Below, piece after piece: positions 23,175 through 30,928 of a stretch of 31,121 nt of DNA. The notes under the pieces are model-generated. The model worked only from the letters and a program-made list of their open reading frames with translations. It did no database searches and was not told the origin of the DNA. Numbering within the stretch: position 1 is the stretch's first letter; each line of letters begins with the position of its first letter. Source of the DNA: an uncultured Psychrobacillus sp. Its GTDB lineage: Bacteria > Bacillota > Bacilli > Bacillales_A > Planococcaceae. The stretch covers positions 1 through 31,121 of the forward strand of contig CAKQHO010000029.1 of NCBI GenBank assembly GCA_934234185.1, written 5' to 3'. A program made the position numbers and the translations under genes.

Positions 23175-23855
23175 ATGTATCAGATGATTATTTACTTTGC
23201 GATAATTCTATTATTGCCTATTTATGCACAAATGAAAGTAAAGAGCACGTATAAAAAATATTCAAAGGTTCGTTCCACTTCCGGTATGTCTGGAGCTCAG
23301 GTAGCCAGAACTATTTTAGATGCTAATGGCCTATATGATGTAAAAGTTGTAGAAAGCTCAGGATTCTTGAGTGACCATTACAACCCCATGACTAAAATTG
23401 TTGCCTTGTCTTCGCATAACTATCATGAAGCTTCTGTAGCTGGTGCTGCGATTGCTGCCCATGAGGTTGGACATGCGATTCAACATAAAGAAGCATATTC
23501 ATTTTTAACCTTAAGACATAAGCTTGTCCCTGTTGCTAATATCTCTTCCCATGCATCATGGGTGTTCATAATGATTGGTATTTTCGCAACAATGAGTGAA
23601 TTTTTACTTCTTGGTATTGTACTTCTTGCAGCAGGAGTATTGTTCCAAATTGTTACCTTGCCGGTAGAGTTTAATGCATCGAACCGTGCAATGGATCAAA
23701 TGGTTTCTCTTGGAGTTATTCGTAATGAAGAAGAAAAACATGCTAAGAAGGTTTTAAGTGCAGCAGCATTAACATACGTTGCCGCAGCAGCAGTTGCAGT
23801 GCTTGAATTACTACGTTTAGTTTTAATTTATACTGGTATGACAAGAAACGATTAA
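23175..23855 (+). CDS. YugP-type zinc metallopeptidase, membrane protein
   Basis: This 226-residue membrane protein has the gluzincin-type zinc motif HEVGH at 96-100 inside AAHEVGHAIQHKEAYSF, with a possible third ligand in VEFNASNRAMD (E about 164). Hydrophobic segments lie at about 4-19, 125-160 and 197-220. This layout is that of the YugP family of putative neutral zinc metallopeptidases, of poorly known function. In B. subtilis yugP lies elsewhere and ypjB occupies this place. The start is ATG 23175; GAGAGGGGG lies about 12 nt upstream and an in-frame stop at 23169 rules out an earlier one. Confidence 0.9.
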   Translation: MYQMIIYFAIILLLPIYAQMKVKSTYKKYSKVRSTSGMSGAQVARTILDANGLYDVKVVESSGFLSDHYNPMTKIVALSSHNYHEASVAGAAIAAHEVGHAIQHKEAYSFLTLRHKLVPVANISSHASWVFIMIGIFATMSEFLLLGIVLLAAGVLFQIVTLPVEFNASNRAMDQMVSLGVIRNEEEKHAKKVLSAAALTYVAAAAVAVLELLRLVLIYTGMTRND

Positions 23856-23857
23856 TC

Positions 23858-23898
23858 AAAAGGATTGTGTAGACTTTGTCACTACACAATCCTTTTTT
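23858..23898 (+). terminator. Terminator after the metallopeptidase gene
   Basis: A perfect 15-bp stem (23858-23872 with 23882-23896, core GGATTGTGTAG / CTACACAATCC) with a 9-nt loop ends in a T-run. The A-run at its base may allow weak function on the other strand. Confidence 0.9.
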
Positions 23899-23951
23899 AT
23901 TTAGTATATGTAAAGTTATTTTCTCTCGCAAAAAGGCAACAAATTATCATC

Positions 23952-23979
23952 AAAAAAGCCTCCATCAGAATAGAGGCTT
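23952..23979 (-). terminator. Terminator of the minus-strand YitT-family gene
   Basis: Read on the minus strand, a stem AAGCCTC / GAGGCTT (plus-strand 23956-23962 and 23973-23979) with a 10-nt loop is followed by a T-run (A-run at 23952-23957). It lies about 90 nt beyond the ypjC stop and faces the terminator of the convergent gene. Confidence 0.75.
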
Positions 23980-24069
23980 CAACAGTTGCAATGACATGAG
24001 TGGTTTTCACTTCCAAGCAATATTTTGCCATCCTAACATTGCCTATGAAGCAAGCTGAGTCTGATTTTC

Positions 24070-24939
24070 TTAATCGAGTGGTCTTTTTTCGTCATCTAGC
24101 GTAAACCCTTCGCCCATTACATCGTTCGTTTCTGTGACGGAAACAAATGCATGTGGATCTACAGTGGTAATGATATTTTTCAAACGAACAATTTCGTTTT
24201 TAGAAATGACACAATATAAAATTTCTCGATCCTTTTTCGTATAATGCCCGTACCCTTTTAGGACGGTAACTCCGCGATCCATCTCTGAAATAATCCTGTT
24301 GGCAATAGCATCCTGATGCTCAGAAATAATGAATGCTCCCCTAGCTGCATAGCCACCCTCTTGTACAAAATCAATTACTCGTGCCCCTACAAAAACTGCA
24401 ACTAAAGTGTACATCATGGAACGCATATCTAAAAATGTAAGCCATGATAGTAAGATGACAACAGCGTCAAACGCGAACATCGTTTTGCCAATACTCCAGC
24501 CAAAATACTTTTGTACCAGCCTTGCAATTATGTCCACTCCACCAGTAGTACCGCCGGCTCTGAATATAATACCTAAGCCTGTCCCGATAAATACACCGGC
24601 GAATAAGGAAGCCAAAAGTAAATCATCTTGCAAACCCATCGGTTGTTCATATAATTGAAATATCTTTAAGAAGACAGAGACTGAAATTGTTCCGATAATG
24701 GTATAGTAAAATACTTTTCTTCCAAGTAGCTTCCATCCAATAAAAAATATTGGAATATTTAATAATAGATTCATCAAGGAAACATCCCAATTAAATGCAA
24801 AATAAAGAATTAGCGTGATACCTGAAAATCCGCCTTCCCCTAGGGCATTTTGCATATTAAAATGAACAAAGCCAAAACTAAAAATGGCTGTTCCAATAAT
24901 AATCATTACGATATTTTTTAATTTTAATCCTAAGCCCAT
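24070..24939 (-). CDS. ypjC: YitT-family membrane protein (YpjC)
   Basis: This 289-residue membrane protein has about five to six N-terminal transmembrane segments (within residues 5-180, with GEGGFSGITLIL and RAGGTTGGVDIIARL typical of the YitT/DUF161 repeats), then a soluble C-terminal DUF2179 domain (about 205-280, AFIISEHQDAIANRIISEMDRGVTVLKGYG). The family is widespread in Firmicutes and of unsettled function. The ATG is preceded on the minus strand by AGAGGTGG. It is the only minus-strand gene in the window, convergent with the metallopeptidase and divergent from the MazG-like gene; the location matches B. subtilis ypjC. Confidence 0.9.
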   Translation of the reverse strand: MGLGLKLKNIVMIIIGTAIFSFGFVHFNMQNALGEGGFSGITLILYFAFNWDVSLMNLLLNIPIFFIGWKLLGRKVFYYTIIGTISVSVFLKIFQLYEQPMGLQDDLLLASLFAGVFIGTGLGIIFRAGGTTGGVDIIARLVQKYFGWSIGKTMFAFDAVVILLSWLTFLDMRSMMYTLVAVFVGARVIDFVQEGGYAARGAFIISEHQDAIANRIISEMDRGVTVLKGYGHYTKKDREILYCVISKNEIVRLKNIITTVDPHAFVSVTETNDVMGEGFTLDDEKRPLD

Positions 24940-25040
24940 TGTTCCACCTCTTTTGTTAGTCCATACTAAATCTATATTATTTTATACATTTTGACAACTG
25001 TCGTGTATATTTATTACGATGAAGGTAGGAGAGTGAAATT
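24940..25040. promoter_or_regulatory. Divergent promoter region
   Basis: This 101-bp interval must hold starts for the minus-strand ypjC and plus-strand ypjD. On the plus strand TTGACA (24991-24996), an 18-bp spacer and TACGAT (25015-25020) can be read, though the start would fall very near the ribosome site. On the minus strand TTGTCA (over the same bases) with an AT-rich downstream region is possible. The two -35 boxes overlap around 24992-24999. Confidence 0.4.
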
Positions 25041-25373
25041 ATGACAGAGAAAAAAACATTACATGACTTACAAAAAGAGGTAGACTCATACATAAGCCAA
25101 TATAAAGAAGGCTATTTTCCTCCAATGGAACTTCTTGCTAGATTAACAGAGGAATTAGGAGAGCTTTCCAGAGAAGTACAGCATAAATACGGAACGAAGA
25201 AAAAGAAAAGCACAGAGGTACAGAAAGAGCTTGCGGATGAAATGGGAGATTTCTTTTTTGTGCTAGTATGCATGGCGAATGCAGAAGGAATTGATTTGCA
25301 AGAGTCTCTTGAAAGTGTCCTGAATAAATATAATACACGGGATAAAGACCGCTGGACGAAAAAGGAGGACTAA
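25041..25373 (+). CDS. ypjD: MazG-like nucleotide pyrophosphohydrolase (YpjD)
   Basis: This small 110-residue all-alpha NTP-pyrophosphatase of the MazG superfamily removes pyrophosphate from nucleoside triphosphates, probably clearing non-canonical or damaged ones. The metal-binding pattern is present: E37-E38-x-x-E41 in TEELGELSRE and E67-x-x-D70 in ADEMGDFFF. It is a single-domain form rather than the duplicated full-length MazG. The ATG start has GGAGAGTG ahead of it. It ends two bases before dapB, so it heads the dapB operon. Confidence 0.92.
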   Translation: MTEKKTLHDLQKEVDSYISQYKEGYFPPMELLARLTEELGELSREVQHKYGTKKKKSTEVQKELADEMGDFFFVLVCMANAEGIDLQESLESVLNKYNTRDKDRWTKKED

Positions 25374-25375
25374 CA

Positions 25376-26149
25376 ATGGTAATTAAAGTAGCTATTGCCG
25401 GCCCTAGAGGAAAAATGGGGAAAGAGGCTTTCGGTACAATAATAAAAAATGAAGAACTTTTATTAGTAGGAATGTTAGATTCCAAACTGGAGGAAACTAA
25501 CTTAGGTGATATTCCTATATATACGTCATTAGTAGAGCTTATCAAGGAAACAGATCCAGATGTGTTGGTAGATCTTACTGTTCCATCCTCCGTGTATGAG
25601 CATACAGTGACGGCTTTAGAATATGGAGTACGTCCGGTTATTGGAACAACAGGTTTTACGGAGGAGCAGCTGGCAACAATTAGTTGCCTAGTGGAAGATA
25701 AAAAGCTTGGTTGTATTATTGCTCCGAATTTTTCTATTGGAGCGGTTTTAATGATGAAGTTTGCTCAAACAGCTGCCAAATATTTACCTGATATTGAAAT
25801 AATTGAAATGCATCATGATCAAAAGCTAGATGCTCCATCTGGTACAGCGATAAAGACTGCTCAAATGATTCAAGAGGTGAGAGAAGCTGTAAAGCAAGGG
25901 AGCGAAAAAGAAGAAGAGCTTATGGATGGGGTACGAGGTGCAGACTATGATGGCATGCGTATACATAGTGTTCGGCTCCCGGGCTTGGTGGCACATCAGC
26001 AGGTGTTGCTTGGAGGAGAAGGTCAATTACTTACTTTAAGACATGACTCCTTTAACCGTTCCTCCTATATGTCTGGCATCGTATTGTCCATTCAGGAGGT
26101 TATGAAAAGAGATAAGCTAATATATGGGCTGGAAGAAATAATCCTGTAG
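25376..26149 (+). CDS. dapB: 4-Hydroxy-tetrahydrodipicolinate reductase DapB
   Basis: DapB reduces hydroxy-tetrahydrodipicolinate with NAD(P)H in the lysine/diaminopimelate pathway, which also feeds spore dipicolinate. The 257-residue protein has the dinucleotide motif GPRGKMG at 9-15, the APNFSIGAVLMMKFA segment, and the catalytic EMHHDQKLDAPSGTA (H146, H147, K150). The ribosome site GGAGGA lies inside the 3' end of ypjD, two codons before its stop. Confidence 0.97.
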   Translation: MVIKVAIAGPRGKMGKEAFGTIIKNEELLLVGMLDSKLEETNLGDIPIYTSLVELIKETDPDVLVDLTVPSSVYEHTVTALEYGVRPVIGTTGFTEEQLATISCLVEDKKLGCIIAPNFSIGAVLMMKFAQTAAKYLPDIEIIEMHHDQKLDAPSGTAIKTAQMIQEVREAVKQGSEKEEELMDGVRGADYDGMRIHSVRLPGLVAHQQVLLGGEGQLLTLRHDSFNRSSYMSGIVLSIQEVMKRDKLIYGLEEIIL

Positions 26150-26160
26150 GAGGAAATAGC

Positions 26161-26568
26161 TTGAGAATAGCATTAGTAGCACACGACAAGAAAAAAGAGG
26201 ATTTAATTCAATTTGTCACAGCATATAAAACAATTCTGGAGGAGCATGAATTATTTGCTACCGGAACGACAGGGACACGTATTATCAATGAAGTTGGCTT
26301 AAAGGTTTATAGATATAAATCAGGGCCGCTTGGTGGAGATCAGCAAATAGGCTCTGCAATTGCGGGAAATGAAATGGACATGGTTATTTTCTTTCGTGAT
26401 CCATTGACTGCACAGCCGCATGAACCAGATGTTACTGCCCTAATCAGACTATGTGATGTTTATCAAATACCCTTAGCAACAAATATGGGAACAGCGGAAG
26501 TTCTTCTAAAGGGAATAGAGGAAGGCTTCTTGGATTGGCGTCTATTAGATGAGCGACGCAGCCTCTAA
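26161..26568 (+). CDS. mgsA: Methylglyoxal synthase
   Basis: MgsA converts dihydroxyacetone phosphate to methylglyoxal and phosphate, a bypass that relieves sugar-phosphate stress. The 135-residue protein has the phosphate-binding TGTTGTR at 34-40, the catalytic aspartate D60 in GPLGGDQQIG and FRDPLTAQPHEPD. The start is TTG 26161, with AGGAGG at 26149-26154 overlapping the dapB stop. In B. subtilis bshB1 follows; here bshA follows directly after 16 nt. Confidence 0.97.
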   Translation: MRIALVAHDKKKEDLIQFVTAYKTILEEHELFATGTTGTRIINEVGLKVYRYKSGPLGGDQQIGSAIAGNEMDMVIFFRDPLTAQPHEPDVTALIRLCDVYQIPLATNMGTAEVLLKGIEEGFLDWRLLDERRSL

Positions 26569-26584
26569 GAAGGAGAGAAATTAG

Positions 26585-27715
26585 ATGAGAAAGCTTAAAA
26601 TAGGCATTACATGCTACCCAACTGTAGGTGGTTCGGGTGTTATCGCCACTGAGCTCGGAAAAATGCTTGCTGAAAAAGGACATGAAATTCATTTCATTAC
26701 TTCGAGTGTCCCTTTTCGATTAAATAAGGTATATCCTACGATTACCTTTCATCAAGTGGAAGTTAATAGCTATTCTGTTTTTCAATATGCTCCTTATGAT
26801 ATAGCACTCGCCAACAAAATGGCCGAGGTAATTAATGATCAGCAATTGGACGTTTTACATGTTCACTACGCTATTCCACACGCAGTATGTGCAATCTTGG
26901 CTAGAGACATGGCCAATTCAGATATTGGGATCGTTACAACGCTTCATGGAACCGATATTACTGTTCTTGGCTACGATTCCTCTTTAACAGGTGCCATTCG
27001 ATATGGGATAGAGAAGTCAGATGTTGTCACAGCTGTTTCCCAATCCTTAGCTGATCAGACAAAAGAGCTCCTTTCCACTACAAAAGAAATAGATACAGTT
27101 TATAATTTTCTGGACGAGAGAGAGTATCATAAGAAAGACAGTGCTTATTTAAAGGAAATACTAGGAATCAAAGAAGATGAAAAGGTCATCATTCATGTTT
27201 CCAATTTCCGTAAGGTGAAACATGTACCGGACGTGGTAAAAGCATTCGAAAAAATTCGTGAAAAAATTCCAGCGAAGCTCTTATTAGTAGGGGACGGACC
27301 TGAAAAGCATCCAATTATGGAATATATTAAGGGGTCACCTGTTGAACAAGACATTCTATTCCTAGGAAAACAAGAGAATGTTTCAGAACTATACTCCATT
27401 TCCGATTTAATGCTTTTGTTATCTGAGAAAGAATCCTTTGGTTTAGTTCTATTGGAAGCAATGGCCTGTGGTGTTCCTTGTATAGGAACAGAAGTAGGAG
27501 GAATTCCAGAGGTTATTACGCACGGAGAAAACGGCTTTTTAGTGCCTCTTGGTGATGTAGGGAGAGTAGCTGATTACGGAATCCAGCTCTTACTGGATGA
27601 CGAGTTACATAGTACATTAAAGGAAAATGCGTTAATAGCTGTCCAGGATAAGTTTAATTCTCAAAAAATAGTGGAGCAGTACGAAGCCTTATATGAAAGA
27701 GTGGCGAGAAAGTAA
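26585..27715 (+). CDS. bshA: Bacillithiol glycosyltransferase BshA
   Basis: BshA joins N-acetylglucosamine from UDP-GlcNAc to L-malate, the first step of bacillithiol synthesis. The 376-residue protein is a GT4-family, GT-B fold glycosyltransferase: N-terminal GGSGVIATELG loop, HVHYAIPHA and TLHGTDIT segments, and the C-terminal nucleotide-sugar motif EKESFGLVLLE with the EX7E glutamates E283 and E291. It starts at ATG 26585, with AAGGAGAG upstream. The next gene begins two bases after its stop, or overlaps it if an earlier start is used. Confidence 0.95.
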   Translation: MRKLKIGITCYPTVGGSGVIATELGKMLAEKGHEIHFITSSVPFRLNKVYPTITFHQVEVNSYSVFQYAPYDIALANKMAEVINDQQLDVLHVHYAIPHAVCAILARDMANSDIGIVTTLHGTDITVLGYDSSLTGAIRYGIEKSDVVTAVSQSLADQTKELLSTTKEIDTVYNFLDEREYHKKDSAYLKEILGIKEDEKVIIHVSNFRKVKHVPDVVKAFEKIREKIPAKLLLVGDGPEKHPIMEYIKGSPVEQDILFLGKQENVSELYSISDLMLLLSEKESFGLVLLEAMACGVPCIGTEVGGIPEVITHGENGFLVPLGDVGRVADYGIQLLLDDELHSTLKENALIAVQDKFNSQKIVEQYEALYERVARK

Positions 27716-27716
27716 G

Positions 27717-28889
27717 ATGATGAAAAAACGCTGGCCAGATGCTTACAAAATCATAGAGGTTCTAGAAGGAGCAGGCTTTGAAGCATTTGTGGTTGGTGGA
27801 GCTGTTCGGGATTATGTAAGAGGCGTGGACGCGAATGATGTAGACATTACAACAAATGCGCTACCTCATCAAATACAGTCTCTTTTTCCAAATACAATAG
27901 ATGTGGGTATAGAGCACGGTACTATCATTGTTGTGTTAGATTTGCCAATCGAGGTTACCACCTATCGAAGCGAATCGAGTTACTCTGATTATCGCAGACC
28001 CGACCAAGTCACCTTTGTTCGTTCGCTGAAGGAGGATTTAAAGAGAAGAGACTTCACCATTAATGCAATGGCTCTTACAAAAGAGGATGAAATCATAGAT
28101 TTTTTTAATGGTAGGCAAGATATTGAAAAACAAATCATACGTGCTGTTGGAGAGCCTGCTCAACGGTTCTCTGAGGATGCGCTCCGTATGCTAAGAGCGA
28201 TTCGATTTTCCTCTCAGCTAGGCTATGAGCTTGATACACCTACCTACAACGCGATAAAGGAGCTTTACTCCCTCGTTTCCCATGTTTCCATGGAAAGAGT
28301 GAAAGTGGAGCTTGAAAAGATTTGGATCAGCAATTATCCCTCCAAAGGAATGAACCTATTTATCGAAAGTGACTTAGCTAGTTGTTTCGAGGGCCAGTGG
28401 ATGTCCCCTACAAAATCATGGGATCAATTCAACAGTTACGGGAAAAGGAAAAATGGCTGGGCATTTTTTTCTACCTTGCAGGAAAGAAAAAATGTAGAAA
28501 ATCTTTTATCCTATTACAAATGCTCTAACGACGAGAAAAAGTATGTCAGACTCGTTTTAAGCGCAATGGATGAGTTAATACAAGGACCGTGGTCCACATA
28601 CGATATTTTTTATTATCCTATAGAAGCATTGAACGCTGCTCAAGCCTTCTCAACAAGTGGGAGCATATACTCCTTGGACAAGCTTCATGCATTAAAGGCA
28701 GAGCTTCCTATACAATCGATTCGGGATTTAGTGATTAACGGAAACGATCTAATAGCTTGGTCGAATAAAAAAAGAGGCCCCTGGATAAAAGAGACGATGA
28801 ATCAGTTAATATTAGAGGTTCTAAATAAAAATGTTTCAAATGATATTGATTCGATAAAGGATTGGTTTACACATGAATTCCGAAATTAA
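27717..28889 (+). CDS. cca: CCA-adding tRNA nucleotidyltransferase
   Basis: This class II nucleotidyltransferase adds or repairs the 3' CCA of tRNAs. The 390-residue protein has GGAVRD at 27-32, the catalytic DVD at 41-43, RRDFTINAM from residue 110, and the RFSEDALRMLRAIRF neck motif. The start is uncertain: ATG 27717 and ATG 27720 follow the bshA stop, with only GAGAAAG as a weak ribosome site. A further ATG at 27693 would overlap bshA and adds eight residues not expected for the family. Coupling to bshA translation is likely. The 3' end overlaps birA by 17 nt. Confidence 0.95.
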   Translation: MMKKRWPDAYKIIEVLEGAGFEAFVVGGAVRDYVRGVDANDVDITTNALPHQIQSLFPNTIDVGIEHGTIIVVLDLPIEVTTYRSESSYSDYRRPDQVTFVRSLKEDLKRRDFTINAMALTKEDEIIDFFNGRQDIEKQIIRAVGEPAQRFSEDALRMLRAIRFSSQLGYELDTPTYNAIKELYSLVSHVSMERVKVELEKIWISNYPSKGMNLFIESDLASCFEGQWMSPTKSWDQFNSYGKRKNGWAFFSTLQERKNVENLLSYYKCSNDEKKYVRLVLSAMDELIQGPWSTYDIFYYPIEALNAAQAFSTSGSIYSLDKLHALKAELPIQSIRDLVINGNDLIAWSNKKRGPWIKETMNQLILEVLNKNVSNDIDSIKDWFTHEFRN

Positions 28890-29859
28890 AAAAAGTATAC
28901 TTGCCAAGTTAAGCTCTACAACTGAACCAATCTCAGGTCAGCTTCTAGCCGATGAGCTTCATATTTCAAGAACGATGATATGGAAATATTTAAAAAGTCT
29001 TGAGGAAGAAGGCTACGAAATCGAGGCTATCAAGAAAAAAGGATATGTGTTAAAGAGCTCACCGGACATACTTAGTCCTGAAAGAATTTCCCCCTATTTA
29101 CAAACAGAGCAAATAGGGAGGACTATTTCTTACTATCCTGTATGTGATTCTACTCAAACAATTGCTACAAGAGAAGCAAGGGCGGATGCGCCACATGGAA
29201 CGATAGTCATAGCAGATGAGCAGATTGCTGGTAGAGGACGTCTGGATCGCAGCTGGAGTTCCGCAGCCAACAAAGGAATATGGATGAGTGTCATTTTAAG
29301 GCCACAAATTAGTCCGCAATTTGCCTCTCAATATACACTAGTTGCTGCTGTTGCAGTGGCCAAGGCGATAGAGGAGCTTACCGATATTTCCCCTAGTATT
29401 AAATGGCCAAATGATTTGCTGATAGAAGGCAAAAAGATTACCGGCATCTTAACAGAGCTACAGGCTGATATGGATCGAGTACATAGCATCATTATTGGCA
29501 TTGGTATTAACGTGAACCATACTGCTGAAGCCTTTCCTAATGAACTGCAAACAATTGCGACCTCTTTAAAGATTGCAGCTGGAAAAGATATCGATAGAGC
29601 TAAGCTCGTGTCTAAAGTCTTACATTATTTAGAAAGATATACCAGTGTATATGAGATGCATGGATTTAAACCGATCAAGCTACTCTGGGAGAGCTACAAC
29701 TGTACAATTGGTACCCGCATAAGAGCGACTATGCTAAGGGAAACAGTGGAAGGACTGGCAACCGCTATTACAGATGATGGAGTCCTACTCGTTAAACTAG
29801 ATGATGGAGAAATTCGGAAGATAATTTCAGCAGATATATCACTTCTAGGAGAAAGATAG
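28873..29859 (+). CDS. birA: Biotin-protein ligase and biotin repressor BirA
   Basis: BirA activates biotin to biotinyl-AMP and attaches it to carboxylases; the N-terminal DNA-binding domain also represses biotin genes. The 328-residue protein has a winged-helix region (about 5-60, LLADELHISRTMIWKYLKSLEEEG), the biotinyl-AMP loop GRGR at 120-123, KWPND at 177-181 and a C-terminal SH3-like domain. So it is a bifunctional group II ligase. It starts inside the end of cca (17-nt overlap), with AAAGG upstream. Confidence 0.97.
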   Translation: MNSEIKKSILAKLSSTTEPISGQLLADELHISRTMIWKYLKSLEEEGYEIEAIKKKGYVLKSSPDILSPERISPYLQTEQIGRTISYYPVCDSTQTIATREARADAPHGTIVIADEQIAGRGRLDRSWSSAANKGIWMSVILRPQISPQFASQYTLVAAVAVAKAIEELTDISPSIKWPNDLLIEGKKITGILTELQADMDRVHSIIIGIGINVNHTAEAFPNELQTIATSLKIAAGKDIDRAKLVSKVLHYLERYTSVYEMHGFKPIKLLWESYNCTIGTRIRATMLRETVEGLATAITDDGVLLVKLDDGEIRKIISADISLLGER

Positions 29860-29969
29860 TTTGGACGTACAGATAATTTTCTGTTATTCTGTAACCGAAG
29901 GGTAGTATCTATTATAGAACTGCACCAATTTATTAATTTTTAAGTGAATAGTTCTGCCTTGATCTTATA

Positions 29970-29997
29970 TTGACAGGGACGGAGAAAACCTTAGTAT
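29970..29997 (+). promoter_or_regulatory. SigA promoter of panB
   Basis: A perfect -35 TTGACA (29970-29975), a 16-bp spacer and TAGTAT (29992-29997) make a strong promoter. TATACA at 29995-30000 is an alternative -10 with a long 19-bp spacer. Transcription would start near 30004-30006. Confidence 0.65.
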
Positions 29998-30006
29998 ACA
30001 TTTTCT

Positions 30007-30048
30007 GCCCTTCTGTCCGTTTGGATGAGAAGGGCTTTATATTTGGTT
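30007..30048 (+). terminator. Hairpin in the panB leader
   Basis: GCCCTTCT (30007-30014) pairs with AGAAGGGC (30028-30035) around a 13-nt loop with an inner TCC / GGA stem, followed by TTTATATTT. It resembles a terminator for birA read-through, yet it starts within a few bases of the predicted panB start site. It may double as a 5' stability hairpin or attenuator. Confidence 0.6.
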
Positions 30049-30082
30049 TTCTCTTCATGAAACGAATGAGGAGGGAAAGTAT

Positions 30083-30928
30083 TTGAAAACAACAAGTAAT
30101 TTTTTGGCGATGAAACAAAAAGAAGAAAAAATCACCATGATGACAGCTTATGATTATCCAACAGCAAGGTTTGCAGAAGAAGCTGGTATTGACTTAATTC
30201 TTGTAGGTGATTCCTTAGGAATGGTCGTTTTAGGCTATGATTCTACTGTTTTAGTAACAATGGAGGATATGATTCATCATGGTAAGGCTGTGCGCAGAGG
30301 AGCACCAGAAACCTTTATTGTTGTGGATATGCCATTTGGATCCTACCATGCTTCTGTGGAGCAGACGGTAAGCAATGCTGTTCGATTAATGCAGCAAACT
30401 GGAGCACAGGCATTAAAGCTAGAGGGTGCTGATGATGTAATTCCTGTTATTAAAAAGCTAACAAATGCGGGGATACCGGTTGTTGCCCATTTAGGATTAA
30501 CTCCTCAATCCGCTGGTGTACTTGGTGGCTTTAAAGTACAGGGAAAAACGGTGGAGGCAGCAGAAAGATTAATAGATGATGCCCTAAAATGTCAAGAAGC
30601 GGGAGCATGTGCCCTTGTGCTGGAATGTATTCCATACCAGCTGACAGAAAAGGTATCAAAGGTGTTAACAATTCCAACCATTGGTATCGGTGCTGGAGCT
30701 ACAGCAGATGGTCAGGTGCTTGTATTCCATGACATGGTGAAGTTTGGATCACATCATATCCCGAAATTCGTAAAGGAATTTGCTAACGTAGGGGAGCCAA
30801 TTAGAGATGGTATTAAGCAATACGTAGAAGAAGTAAAGCTAGGTACGTTTCCAGCGAAGGATCACTCCTTTACAATGAAGGAAGATCAACTTATTCAACT
30901 TTATGGAGGCAGTCATGCAAATAGTTAA
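30083..30928 (+). CDS. panB: 3-Methyl-2-oxobutanoate hydroxymethyltransferase PanB
   Basis: PanB adds a hydroxymethyl group from methylenetetrahydrofolate to 2-ketoisovalerate, the first committed step of pantothenate synthesis. The 281-residue protein has the family N-terminus MTAYDYPTARFAEEAG, metal-binding D43 in GDSLGM and D82 in VVDMPFGS, and the VVAHLGLTPQS and IGIGAG segments. The start is TTG 30083, with GAGGAGGG at 30069-30076. Its end overlaps panC by 14 nt, so the two are translationally coupled (panBC(D) order as in B. subtilis). Confidence 0.97.
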   Translation: MKTTSNFLAMKQKEEKITMMTAYDYPTARFAEEAGIDLILVGDSLGMVVLGYDSTVLVTMEDMIHHGKAVRRGAPETFIVVDMPFGSYHASVEQTVSNAVRLMQQTGAQALKLEGADDVIPVIKKLTNAGIPVVAHLGLTPQSAGVLGGFKVQGKTVEAAERLIDDALKCQEAGACALVLECIPYQLTEKVSKVLTIPTIGIGAGATADGQVLVFHDMVKFGSHHIPKFVKEFANVGEPIRDGIKQYVEEVKLGTFPAKDHSFTMKEDQLIQLYGGSHANS

